Positions 10,550 through 21,572 of a stretch of 64,000 nt of DNA are shown one piece after another (position 1 is the stretch's first letter; every line of letters starts with the position of its first letter). The stretch is from Diploptera punctata. Lineage: Eukaryota; Arthropoda; Insecta; Blattodea; Blaberidae. The position numbers and the translations under genes are program-made. The stretch covers positions 372,001 through 436,000 of the forward strand of contig JASPKZ010003421.1 in the NCBI GenBank assembly GCA_030220185.1, written 5' to 3'. Below the pieces are notes generated by a model. That model saw nothing but the letters and a program-made list of their open reading frames with translations. It made no database searches and had not been told where the DNA came from.

Positions 10550-12210
10550 TTATGTTGCATTATGTTGCACCACCTGGATGTCGATGTCAGCTCCATCCTG
10601 TGGTTGGCCAAAGAACCTCCAAACAAGGTCACCCTCCATCGGAATATCAAAATTCATAACTCTGTTTCTGTTCTTCTGAATATAAATTTTTTCCCAAATA
10701 GTCAGCTCGTTTGTATTTTCTAACTGTTTTAATAATTTAGTGTCTGAATTTATATTATGTTTTTCAGACCAAACATGAGCAGCAACTGCAGATTTTTCAA
10801 TTTCTCCATTTTTAATATTTCTTATGTGTTCTTTGGTTCTAATTTTTAGGTTTCTTTTTGTTTTCCCTATATATATCTTTTCACAACCCATGCATTCAAT
10901 TTGATATATTCCTGACTTTTTATTTTTATCAGTTTTTTCATTTTTGTTGGTTTTTATTAGTTTATTTAAACTGTAGTTATTTTTTGGTGCTAATTTAATA
11001 TTAAACTTCTCAAATATATTTTGAAATTTATTATGTACCCAGGGATGATATGTGAATTTCCTATATTTTTTCATAGGTGGTTCTTCTTTTTCAAGATTAC
11101 TTCTGTTTATCATTTTTTGTTTTTTATACTTTTCTATCCTTTTATGTACCATTTTTTCATCAAACCCATTTTCTCTTGCTACTTTGATTATGTGTTTTTT
11201 CTCATGTTTGAAATCTTCTTCGTTTAAGGGTAAGTTTACCAATCTATGAGTTAAACTATTAAATGCTGCTAATTTATGTCCAATTGGATTGAACCCTGTT
11301 GATTTTATAAAATTTTCCGTATGAGTTTCTTTCCTATGAATCCTGAATTCAATTTTTTTTCTTTTTTCTTCGTTTCTGACCAATTTAAGATCCAAAAAAG
11401 GTATTTGTTTATTGTCTTCTATTTCTTTGGTGAATTTAATGTTTGTACTCTGTAAATTTAATAGTTTTAGGGAATCTTCTACATGTTTTTCTTTAACAAT
11501 ACAAATTATATCATCAACATATCTACTCCAAAATTTAAACATTGTGGGATGTGCTTTGGTGATTTTACATTCAAAATCGCTCATAAATAAATTTGCCAGG
11601 AAAGGTGATAATGGGTTTCCCATTGAGAGCCCTGATTTTTGTCTATAGAAATTCCCATTGAATGTAAAAAACATTTGGTCAATGCATAACGCAGTTAATT
11701 TCAAATAATCTTCTTTGATCTCTCTGTCTCTATGTTGTTTTTTCTTAACCAATTGTTCAATATCTCCAAAGTTTTTTGTTTCGGTACATTTGTGAATAGT
11801 GAAACTACATCAAACGAAACCAACCTATCTGTGGGTTCAATTTCCACTTTTTCTAATTTCTTAACTAATTCCAATGAATTTTCAATCTGCAGACTTTCAA
11901 AATTATTAATTCTTTTAAATTGATTATTCAGCCATTTCGAAATTTTGTAGGTTGGTGATCCAATATTGTTAATTATTGGCCTCATTTTGTTTCCCGGTTT
12001 GTGAATTTTTGGAAGTCCATGTATATTAGGGTTTCTTGGGTTGCTTACTTTTAATTGAAATTTTTCTTTCTTGGATAGAATTTTAACATTTTTAAAACAG
12101 TTTTCCACTTTTTTTATGGTTTTTGGTAGGGGGTCATTCTTAATTTTTTCATACTCTTTTTCTTTCAAAAGTTCTTCCATTCTATTTTGATAATCTTCTT
12201 TGTCCAGAAT
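10550..12210 (-). pseudogene. PLE reverse transcriptase/GIY-YIG, 5'-truncated minus copy
   Basis: Encodes the RT and GIY-YIG parts of the protein at 16745-19204, but starts only within KEDYQNRMEELLKEKEYE. It is read in two frames (12180-11701 and 11752-10550), broken by a 2-base TC insertion near 11727. YVDD and GIYQIECMGCEKIYIG are intact. It forms a 1.8-kb inverted repeat with the plus copy that follows. Confidence 0.88.
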
Positions 12211-13825
12211 TTGAAAGAAAAAGAGTATGAAAAAATTAAGAATGACCCCCTACCAAAAACCATAAAAAAAGTGGAAAACTGTTTTAAAAATGTTAAAATT
12301 CTATCCAAGAAAGAAAAATTTCAATTAAAAGTAAGCAACCCAAGAAACCCTAATATACATGGACTTCCAAAAATTCACAAACCGGGAAACAAAATGAGGC
12401 CAATAATTAACAATATTGGATCACCAACCTACAAAATTTCGAAATGGCTGAATAATCAATTTAAAAGAATTAATAATTTTGAAAGTCTGCAGATTGAAAA
12501 TTCATTGGAATTAGTTAAGAAATTAGAAAAAGTGGAAATTGAACCCACAGATAGGTTGGTTTCGTTTGATGTAGTTTCACTATTCACAAATGTACCGAAA
12601 CAAAAAACTTTGGAGATATTGAACAATTGGTTAAGAAAAAACAACATAGACAGAGAGATCAAGAAGATTATTTGAAATTAACTGCGTTATGCATTGATCA
12701 AATGTTTTTTACATTCAATGGGAATTTCTATAGACAAAAATCAGGGCTCTCAATGGGAAACCCATTATCACCTTTCCTGGCAAATTTATTTATGAGCGAT
12801 TTTGAATGTAAAATCACCAAAGCACATCCCACAATGTTTAAATTTTGGAGTAGATATGTTGATGATATAATTTGTATTGTTAAAGAAAAAACATGTAGAA
12901 GATTCCCTAAAACTATTAAATTTACAGAGTACAAACATTAAATTCACCAAAGAAATAGAAGACAATAAACAAATACCTTTTTTGGATCTTAAATTGGTCA
13001 GAAACGAAGAAAAAAGAAAAATTGAATTCAGGATTCATAGGAAAGAAACTCATACGGAAAATTTTATAAAATCAACAGGGTTCAATCCAATTGGACATAA
13101 ATTAGCAGCATTTAATAGTTTAACTCATAGATTGGTAAACTTACCCTTAAACGAAGAAGATTTCAAACATGAGAAAAAACACATAATCAAAGTAGCAAGA
13201 GAAAATGGGTTTGATGAAAAAATGGTACATAAAAGGATAGAAAAGTATAAAAAACAAAAAATGATAAACAGAAGTAATCTTGAAAAAGAAGAACCACCTA
13301 TGAAAAAATATAGGAAATTCACATATCACCCCTGGGTACATAATAAATTTCAAAATATATTTGAGAAGTTTAATATTAAATTAGCACCAAAAAATAACTA
13401 CAGTTTAAATAAACTAATAAAAAACCAACAAAAATGAAAAAACTGATAAAAATAAAAAGTCAGGAATATATCAAATTGAATGCATGGGTTGTGAAAAGAT
13501 ATATATAGGGAAAACAAAAAGAAACCTAAAATTAGAACCAAAGAACACATAAGAAATATTAAAAATGGAGAAATTGAAAAATCTGCAGTTGCTGCTCATG
13601 TTTGGTCTGAAAAACATAATATATAATTCAGACACTAAATTATTAAAACAGTTAGAAAATACAAACGAGCTGACTATTTGGGAAAAAATTTATATTCAGA
13701 AGAACAGAAACAGAGTTATGAATTTTGATATTCCGATGGAGGGTGACCTTGTTTGGAGGTTCTTTGGCCAACCACAGGATGGAGCTGACATCGACATCCA
13801 GGTGGTGCAACATAATGCAACATAA
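12211..13825 (+). pseudogene. PLE reverse transcriptase/GIY-YIG, 5'-truncated plus copy
   Basis: Begins at LKEKEYEKIKND and runs through RT and GIY-YIG to the stop shared by all copies. It is broken by single-base changes in A runs: one A lost near 12662, one gained near 12891, one gained near 13424, one lost near 13532, and a base gained near 13624. Almost no substitutions separate it from the intact copy. Confidence 0.88.
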
Positions 13826-13845
13826 ATAAAACCAGTCTGGGAAAG

Positions 13846-13881
13846 CTGAAGATAAAACAGAGAATTGTTTTGAAACATGTC
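13846..13881 (+). ncRNA. Hammerhead-ribozyme-like motif at PLE unit boundary 1
   Basis: CTGAAGA, one U, stem II AAAACA/TGTTTT with loop GAGAAT, then GAAAC-AT-GTC: a two-pair helix III followed by the predicted cleavage site after 13881. PLEs are known to carry hammerheads of this kind with very short helix III. Stem I is weak (G-C, then A/A mismatches; more distant GTCTGG/CCAGAC pairing is possible). Confidence 0.5.
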
Positions 13882-14054
13882 CAAGAACAAATCAACATTA
13901 ATATTGAGGTAAGATGTCCAGACCAAAAATAATATAATTAAAATAACCTCAAAATATAACTTCCTAAAATTAAATATTAATTACAACTTCTTAAGTTACA
14001 AGGAAGAAAACAAAACCAGAAATTGTGTTTGTGTTATAAATTACGAAAAACAAG

Positions 14055-16516
14055 ATGGCGTCCTCCATACTCAATTTCAATAACAATTTTTTTCGAAACA
14101 AAATATGAAGTCAAAAAGTTTATAAAATTAAGAGAGAAGAAATTTAAAAGATTAGCAGACATTAAATTCATCAACCAATGTCTAAAATTAGAATTGGTTC
14201 CCATGTTCATTAGAAAAAACCGTTAAGCATAACAATAACAGCAAACAACAAAAAATTTTGGAGAACAAATTACTAAAACTAGAAAAGAATAAACACTTTG
14301 AAATGATCAGTAATCTGGATATTGAAATTTATTTGTTACATATCAAATTGTCTAAAATATTAGGAAACATCATGTGGGAAAACCTAGAAAATAAATTTTT
14401 TCACTTTTTTGAACATAACCATGAAAAAGAAAATTGAGAAACAAAAGACAAAGATAAATAATTTGTTAACTAAATCAAAGGGAAAGAAGAATACATCAAA
14501 TAAAATCAAACATCAGAATAAAACCAGAAATGAAGAAAAATCAGAATCCACCAGAAATTATGTTAAAAATTTTTCAAAGGCAACCTTTAACCTAAAAGAG
14601 ACAAAATTGTTAGAAAACGGTCTAAAAACAGCAATAGATTATTCCAATAGAATAGAAGAATACATAGTGGACATTGAAAATTCAATAGAAGGGTTAGTTA
14701 CAGAAGAAAAATAATCATCAGAAAAAAATGTGAAGAAATTTTGAATAAAATAAAGAATACAAATAAAAACCCAGTTTGTAAGGAGAATTTAAAAACACTC
14801 AAAGAAATAAATAACAAAAATGTTGTATATACAAAATCAGATAAGGGTAACCAAATTATAATTCTGGACAAAGAAGATTATCAAAATAGAATGGAAGAAC
14901 TTTTGAAAGAAAAAGAGTATGAAAAAATTAAGAATGACCCCCTACCAAAAACCATAAAAAAAGTGGAAAACTGTTTTAAAAATGTTAAAATTCTATCCAA
15001 GAAAGAAAAATTTCAATTAAAAGTAAGCAACCCAAGAAACCCTAATATACATGGACTTCCAAAAATTCACAAACCGGGAAACAAAATGAGGCCAATAATT
15101 AACAATATTGGATCACCAACCTACAAAATTTCGAAATGGCTGAATAATCAATTTAAAAGAATTAATAATTTTGAAAGTCTGCAGATTGAAAATTCATTGG
15201 AATTAGTTAAGAAATTAGAAAAAGTGGAAATTGAACCCACAGATAGGTTGGTTTCGTTTGATGTAGTTTCACTATTCACAAATGTACCGAAACAAAAAAC
15301 TTTGGAGATATTGAACAATTGGTTAAGAAAAAACAACATAGACAGAGAGATCAAAGAAGATTATTTGAAATTAACTGCGTTATGCATTGACCAAATGTTT
15401 TTTACATTCAATGGGAATTTCTATAGACAAAAATCAGGGCTCTCAATGGGAAACCCATTATCACCTTTCCTGGCAAATTTATTTATGAGCGATTTTGAAT
15501 GTAAAATCACCAAAGCACATCCCACAATGTTTAAATTTTGGAGTAGATATGTTGATGATATAATTTGTATTGTTAAAGAAAAACATGTAGAAGATTCCCT
15601 AAAACTATTAAATTTACAGAGTACAAACATTAAATTCACCAAAGAAATAGAAGACAATAAACAAATACCTTTTTTGGATCTTAAATTGGTCAGAAACGAA
15701 GAAAAAAGAAAAATTGAATTCAGGATTCATAGGAAAGAAACTCATACGGAAAATTTTATAAAATCAACAGGGTTCAATCCAATTGGACATAAATTAGCAG
15801 CATTTAATAGTTTAACTCATAGATTGGTAAACTTACCCTTAAACGAAGAAGATTTCAAACATGAGAAAAAACACATAATCAAAGTAGCAAGAGAAAATGG
15901 GTTTGATGAAAAAATGGTACATAAAAGGATAGAAAAGTATAAAAAACAAAAAATGATAAACAGAAGTAATCTTGAAAAAGAAGAACCACCTATGAAAAAA
16001 TATAGGAAATTCACATATCACCCCTGGGTACATAATAAATTTCAAAATATATTTGAGAAGTTTAATATTAAATTAGCACCAAAAAATAACTACAGTTTAA
16101 ATAAACTAATAAAAACCAACAAAAATGAAAAAACTGATAAAAATAAAAAGTCAGGAATATATCAAATTGAATGCATGGGTTGTGAAAAGATATATATAGG
16201 GAAAACAAAAAGAAACCTAAAAATTAGAACCAAAGAACACATAAGAAATATTAAAAATGGAGAAATTGAAAAATCTGCAGTTGCTGCTCATGTTTGGTCT
16301 GAAAAACATAATATAAATTCAGACACTAAATTATTAAAACAGTTAGAAAATACAAACGAGCTGACTATTTGGGAAAAAATTTATATTCAGAAGAACAGAA
16401 ACAGAGTTATGAATTTTGATATTCCGATGGAGGGTGACCTTGTTTGGAGGTTCTTTGGCCAACCACAGGATGGAGCTGACATCGACATCCAGGTGGTGCA
16501 ACATAATGCAACATAA
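14055..16516 (+). pseudogene. PLE full-length unit with frameshifts (second plus unit)
   Basis: Collinear with the intact ORF at 16745-19204. The start ATG is at 14055. Relative to the intact copy it has an extra T near 14084-14092, an extra A near 14213-14219, an extra T near 14395-14401 and a missing A near 14706-14711. From 14741 to the stop the 591-codon frame is uninterrupted and carries RT and GIY-YIG. All four lesions are homopolymer-length changes, so they may be sequencing errors. Confidence 0.88.
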
Positions 16517-16536
16517 ATAAAACCAGTCTGGGAAAG

Positions 16537-16572
16537 CTGAAGATAAAACAGAGAATTGTTTTGAAACATGTC
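16537..16572 (+). ncRNA. Hammerhead-ribozyme-like motif at PLE unit boundary 2
   Basis: Identical in layout to 13846-13881: CTGAAGA 16537-16543, GAAAC 16563-16567, GTC 16570-16572. It lies between the stop codon of one unit and the ATG of the next, in the pseudo-LTR. Confidence 0.5.
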
Positions 16573-16744
16573 CAAGAACAAATCAACATTAATATTGAGG
16601 TAAGATGTCCAGACCAAAAATAATATAATTAAAATAACCTCAAAATATAACTTCCTAAAATTAAATATTAATTACAACTTCTTAAGTTACAAGGAAGAAA
16701 CAAAACCAGAAATTGTGTTTGTGTTATAAATTACGAAAAACAAG

Positions 16745-19204
16745 ATGGCGTCCTCCATACTCAATTTCAATAACAATTTTTTCGAAACAAAATATGAAGT
16801 CAAAAAGTTTATAAAATTAAGAGAGAAGAAATTTAAAAGATTAGCAGACATTAAATTCATCAACCAATGTCTAAAATTAGAATTGGTTCCCATGTTCATT
16901 AGAAAAACCGTTAAGCATAACAATAACAGCAAACAACAAAAAATTTTGGAGAACAAATTACTAAAACTAGAAAAGAATAAACACTTTGAAATGATCAGTA
17001 ATCTGGATATTGAAATTTATTTGTTACATATCAAATTGTCTAAAATATTAGGAAACATCATGTGGGAAAACCTAGAAAATAAATTTTTCACTTTTTTGAA
17101 CATAACCATGAAAAAGAAAATTGAGAAACAAAAGACAAAGATAAATAATTTGTTAACTAAATCAAAGGGAAAGAAGAATACATCAAATAAAATCAAACAT
17201 CAGAATAAAACCAGAAATGAAGAAAAATCAGAATCCACCAGAAATTATGTTAAAAATTTTTCAAAGGCAACCTTTAACCTAAAAGAGACAAAATTGTTAG
17301 AAAACGGTCTAAAAACAGCAATAGATTATTCCAATAGAATAGAAGAATACATAGTGGACATTGAAAATTCAATAGAAGGGTTAGTTACAGAAGAAAAAAT
17401 AATCATCAGAAAAAAATGTGAAGAAATTTTGAATAAAATAAAGAATACAAATAAAAACCCAGTTTGTAAGGAGAATTTAAAAACACTCAAAGAAATAAAT
17501 AACAAAAATGTTGTATATACAAAATCAGATAAGGGTAACCAAATTATAATTCTGGACAAAGAAGATTATCAAAATAGAATGGAAGAACTTTTGAAAGAAA
17601 AAGAGTATGAAAAAATTAAGAATGACCCCCTACCAAAAACCATAAAAAAAGTGGAAAACTGTTTTAAAAATGTTAAAATTCTATCCAAGAAAGAAAAATT
17701 TCAATTAAAAGTAAGCAACCCAAGAAACCCTAATATACATGGACTTCCAAAAATTCACAAACCGGGAAACAAAATGAGGCCAATAATTAACAATATTGGA
17801 TCACCAACCTACAAAATTTCGAAATGGCTGAATAATCAATTTAAAAGAATTAATAATTTTGAAAGTCTGCAGATTGAAAATTCATTGGAATTAGTTAAGA
17901 AATTAGAAAAAGTGGAAATTGAACCCACAGATAGGTTGGTTTCGTTTGATGTAGTTTCACTATTCACAAATGTACCGAAACAAAAAACTTTGGAGATATT
18001 GAACAATTGGTTAAGAAAAAACAACATAGACAGAGAGATCAAAGAAGATTATTTGAAATTAACTGCGTTATGCATTGACCAAATGTTTTTTACATTCAAT
18101 GGGAATTTCTATAGACAAAAATCAGGGCTCTCAATGGGAAACCCATTATCACCTTTCCTGGCAAATTTATTTATGAGCGATTTTGAATGTAAAATCACCA
18201 AAGCACATCCCACAATGTTTAAATTTTGGAGTAGATATGTTGATGATATAATTTGTATTGTTAAAGAAAAACATGTAGAAGATTCCCTAAAACTATTAAA
18301 TTTACAGAGTACAAACATTAAATTCACCAAAGAAATAGAAGACAATAAACAAATACCTTTTTTGGATCTTAAATTGGTCAGAAACGAAGAAAAAAGAAAA
18401 ATTGAATTCAGGATTCATAGGAAAGAAACTCATACGGAAAATTTTATAAAATCAACAGGGTTCAATCCAATTGGACATAAATTAGCAGCATTTAATAGTT
18501 TAACTCATAGATTGGTAAACTTACCCTTAAACGAAGAAGATTTCAAACATGAGAAAAAACACATAATCAAAGTAGCAAGAGAAAATGGGTTTGATGAAAA
18601 AATGGTACATAAAAGGATAGAAAAGTATAAAAAACAAAAAATGATAAACAGAAGTAATCTTGAAAAAGAAGAACCACCTATGAAAAAATATAGGAAATTC
18701 ACATATCACCCCTGGGTACATAATAAATTTCAAAATATATTTGAGAAGTTTAATATTAAATTAGCACCAAAAAATAACTACAGTTTAAATAAACTAATAA
18801 AAACCAACAAAAATGAAAAAACTGATAAAAATAAAAAGTCAGGAATATATCAAATTGAATGCATGGGTTGTGAAAAGATATATATAGGGAAAACAAAAAG
18901 AAACCTAAAAATTAGAACCAAAGAACACATAAGAAATATTAAAAATGGAGAAATTGAAAAATCTGCAGTTGCTGCTCATGTTTGGTCTGAAAAACATAAT
19001 ATAAATTCAGACACTAAATTATTAAAACAGTTAGAAAATACAAACGAGCTGACTATTTGGGAAAAAATTTATATTCAGAAGAACAGAAACAGAGTTATGA
19101 ATTTTGATATTCCGATGGAGGGTGACCTTGTTTGGAGGTTCTTTGGCCAACCACAGGATGGAGCTGACATCGACATCCAGGTGGTGCAACATAATGCAAC
19201 ATAA
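16745..19204 (+). CDS. Penelope-like element reverse transcriptase with GIY-YIG endonuclease, intact
   Basis: A complete 819-codon ORF starting at ATG 16745 (ACAAGATGG context), with the upstream pseudo-LTR of 228 bp. Residues 1-250 are lysine-rich and helical with no named domain. RT follows: GLPKIHKPGNKMRPI near 350, motif A SFDVVSLFTNVP with Asp402, motif B GLSMGNPLSPFLANL, catalytic YVDD at 498-501, then IPFLDLKL. The C-terminal GIY-YIG nuclease has GIY at 700-702, YIG at 713-715 and a CMGC zinc-type pair (706, 709) between them, as is known for PLE endonucleases. A conserved TIWEKIYIQKN follows. The protein should copy element RNA primed at nicked target DNA in the nucleus. Intact frame and near-identity to its neighbours suggest recent activity. 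It sits inside an eag intron in the same orientation. Confidence 0.93.
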   Translation: MASSILNFNNNFFETKYEVKKFIKLREKKFKRLADIKFINQCLKLELVPMFIRKTVKHNNNSKQQKILENKLLKLEKNKHFEMISNLDIEIYLLHIKLSKILGNIMWENLENKFFTFLNITMKKKIEKQKTKINNLLTKSKGKKNTSNKIKHQNKTRNEEKSESTRNYVKNFSKATFNLKETKLLENGLKTAIDYSNRIEEYIVDIENSIEGLVTEEKIIIRKKCEEILNKIKNTNKNPVCKENLKTLKEINNKNVVYTKSDKGNQIIILDKEDYQNRMEELLKEKEYEKIKNDPLPKTIKKVENCFKNVKILSKKEKFQLKVSNPRNPNIHGLPKIHKPGNKMRPIINNIGSPTYKISKWLNNQFKRINNFESLQIENSLELVKKLEKVEIEPTDRLVSFDVVSLFTNVPKQKTLEILNNWLRKNNIDREIKEDYLKLTALCIDQMFFTFNGNFYRQKSGLSMGNPLSPFLANLFMSDFECKITKAHPTMFKFWSRYVDDIICIVKEKHVEDSLKLLNLQSTNIKFTKEIEDNKQIPFLDLKLVRNEEKRKIEFRIHRKETHTENFIKSTGFNPIGHKLAAFNSLTHRLVNLPLNEEDFKHEKKHIIKVARENGFDEKMVHKRIEKYKKQKMINRSNLEKEEPPMKKYRKFTYHPWVHNKFQNIFEKFNIKLAPKNNYSLNKLIKTNKNEKTDKNKKSGIYQIECMGCEKIYIGKTKRNLKIRTKEHIRNIKNGEIEKSAVAAHVWSEKHNINSDTKLLKQLENTNELTIWEKIYIQKNRNRVMNFDIPMEGDLVWRFFGQPQDGADIDIQVVQHNAT

Positions 19205-19224
19205 ATAAAACCAGTCTGGGAAAG

Positions 19225-19260
19225 CTGAAGATAAAACAGAGAATTGTTTTGAAACATGTC
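19225..19260 (+). ncRNA. Hammerhead-ribozyme-like motif at PLE unit boundary 3
   Basis: Same layout as the two previous motifs: CTGAAGA 19225-19231, GAAAC 19251-19255, GTC 19258-19260. It lies in the 3' region of the intact unit. Confidence 0.5.
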
Positions 19261-19316
19261 CAAGAACAAATCAACATTAATATTGAGGTAAGATGTCCAG
19301 ACCAAAAATAATATAA

Positions 19317-19329
19317 TTACTGTAGGATA
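19317..19329. repeat. Right copy of the target-site duplication of the PLE array
   Basis: TTACTGTAGGATA, matching 10388-10400. Confidence 0.85.
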
Positions 19330-20985
19330 CTGTTCTATCTAAAAAAAAAAAAAACAAAATTAGTGGTTATATCCTTGTTAGGAAGTTTTAAATTTTATAC
19401 TTATAGTAATTTTATTGGTGACTTCCTTTCTGTAAGCACATTTAATTCTAAAATTCTAAATTTATAAAATATCAGAAGAATAAATATATGCATCAATTTT
19501 GGAGCATTATTAAATATTTCTACAGTTAGATAGTACTGCAATTGAATTATTGTAATTAGATATTAGTGGTTGGCTGTACACTAAATACTAATTTATTTTA
19601 TGTTTCATTTCTTGAGTAAATTTATGTGATTTACTGTCTGATTAAGTGGGAAATTTCTGTATCATCTACCATATATTCTTGTTAGCTTTATCATGGAATA
19701 ATTATTATCTTATCGTCTCCCATTCTAAAAATCACTTTTGTATAAAGTAAGAAGTTGAAATCATGAAAGGGAAATAATTTGACTGTGAATAATTGGAATT
19801 AGTCCTGCTTTGCAAAAGCAGAACATCTTTCAAGTATTGTTAACATATATTTTATATGAAAGTTGTGATAACTATAATATTCCTGTAATCTATTAGGCTG
19901 GTTATTTGAGACTACTTGTTATATCTAACTTTTCTTTTTGTATGATGCAGATATAACCAAAGAAGTAAATTCTGTATTTCCTTTAATTTATTTTTTAAAT
20001 TGTAACTAAAATACTTTGTGAAGGGGGGCAAGAAATAAATTAAATATTAGAACAATGGATGCTGATTTGTGCGTTTACTTTCTTGATTGCTCTCATTCTC
20101 ATTTCATATATATTTCTGTATATAAAATTTTCTAGCTAATGTATGTCCTAATTTTCTACCTGCTATTGTCATTGTATTGTGGATCTGACATCATCATTTG
20201 CTCTTTCTTTATATGTCATAATATTTACTTCTGAAATCTCTTCAAGGTTCAGGGACCACAGATGATCTGGCAGGTTGTATATATTCCCTACTCAGTTCCA
20301 AAATAAATATTTGTTTTTGGTTGTAATTGTGGTGAGTAAATATTAAAATTTTCCTGATGAGTTTATTCATTAATATACTATATTATCATATTCACATAAT
20401 CCAAATTGCTTCTGACACATGTTTACTTTTCATACTGTTCATTATTTCATTTCCATAATAATAATAATAATAATATTCCACTTCTATAATTTATTTAATG
20501 TCTTCATTAGCAAATTCTTTATGTTAGCTAACAGTTAACATTTTTGGCATTTAATTATCCCTGAATTTTAAATCTCAACCAAGAAGAATGAAATATGGAA
20601 GTCCTACTAGCCCATAGTTCTATTGTTTTTCTTTTTCATGATGTTTGAAATATTTTATTTACAGATTATTGTATTTTCATACAATTGAAGTTTACAATAC
20701 TGCATTTTTTTTTTCCGTTTCTACATTGAAATACTTTCAGCCTACTATTCCTCAGAAGACAACTAAGAAATATAAAAAAAGAAACAATACATCATCTATA
20801 GGTCATTTAATTTTGGCACTCTTTTGTGTCTGTTTCTTAAAAAATTATTACTTACATATTTTTAAGAAATCTAACAAAGCATGATGTAAAATATCACATA
20901 TCTAGGCAGATATTATCTTTCTTGTTACTTATTAAAAAATATAGATTCAGGTGATATTGTATTCATAAACATTTCAGTCATATAT
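19330..20985. other. Intronic, nothing recognised
   Basis: AT-rich intron sequence with a short (AAT)n at about 20456-20475. No gene or named repeat seen. Confidence 0.5.
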
Positions 20986-20989
20986 TTAA

Positions 20990-21447
20990 TTAATGTTGGG
21001 AAGTCATATATATATTTATTTATTTTTTTTAAATACAATGGGAAGTAACATTAAGATGTTTGTTTTAATATCTCAGTCATAAATGAAATACCACTTTAAT
21101 ACACTAGTTTTATAAAGGACATTCTGATATATTCTTTTAGATAGCCACATTTTTCTTTAACTTTCATTAACAATAACTATTTAAATTTATTGGAGAACAT
21201 TTTTTGAAAACTCACCTCATAAATTTCGTGCTTTTCACGAGACTGTGGTTTCAGACGACATCTCGTCCATCATCACTCACAACTCCGACTGATTTTTTGT
21301 GACTGATGATGGACGAGATGTGTGTGAAACCACAGTCTCGTGAAAAGCACAAAATTTATGAGGTGAATTGTTTTTCACAAAATTTTCTCTGATAAATTTA
21401 AATTATTATTATTACCTCCTAATGTTTACTTCCCAACATTAATTTTA
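20990..21447. repeat. Foldback of two PLE 3' termini with hammerhead motifs
   Basis: Core inverted repeat 21213-21278 / 21300-21365, each arm reading ATGAGGTGA outward after a hammerhead-like core. The outer ends also mirror each other: TTAATGTTGGGAAGT near 20992 and ACTTCCCAACATTAATTTT near 21429, the PLE 3' signature. Confidence 0.65.
21290..21347 (+). ncRNA. Hammerhead-ribozyme-like motif with good stem I
   Basis: CTGATGA at 21303-21309 (all seven core bases), GAAAC at 21326-21330, loop CACA, GTC at 21335-21337. Stem I pairs TTTTTTGTGA with TCGTGAAAAG over ten positions including wobbles. Stem II (GACGA/TGTGT) is weakened; the mirror arm keeps GACGA/TCGTC but has lost the first core C. 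Confidence 0.5.
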
Positions 21448-21572
21448 ATATAACTATACTGTTTCTGGCCTTAGTTTATGTTGCAATGTAAACAAACTTA
21501 AAAGTTTTACTATTATTTCCTATACTATAAATGAAAAAAACTTAGTGTGCTAACTGCTAAACCGATATAGAA

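Larger units (their letters stand above)
10401..19319. mobile_element. Compound Penelope-like element insertion: inverted plus tandem copies
   Basis: An 8.9-kb block of four nearly identical PLE copies: minus 10401-12210 (5'-truncated), plus 12211-13881 (5'-truncated), plus 13882-16572 and plus 16573-19319. Boundaries are set at the hammerhead-like cleavage positions; unit lengths are 2691 and 2688 bp. The head-to-head junction at 12210/12211 has a 2-base overlap (TT). The last copy stops in the 3' terminal region after AATAATATAATTA. The whole block is bracketed by one direct repeat, so it entered as a single event. It lies in the eag intron. Confidence 0.9.

Noticed and set aside
10388..19329. 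The PLE array as an assembly chimera
   Set aside because: A clean direct repeat flanks the block and unit junctions coincide with ribozyme positions, as expected biologically. Misassembly of copy number is still possible, but the inverted-tandem design itself is known for PLEs.
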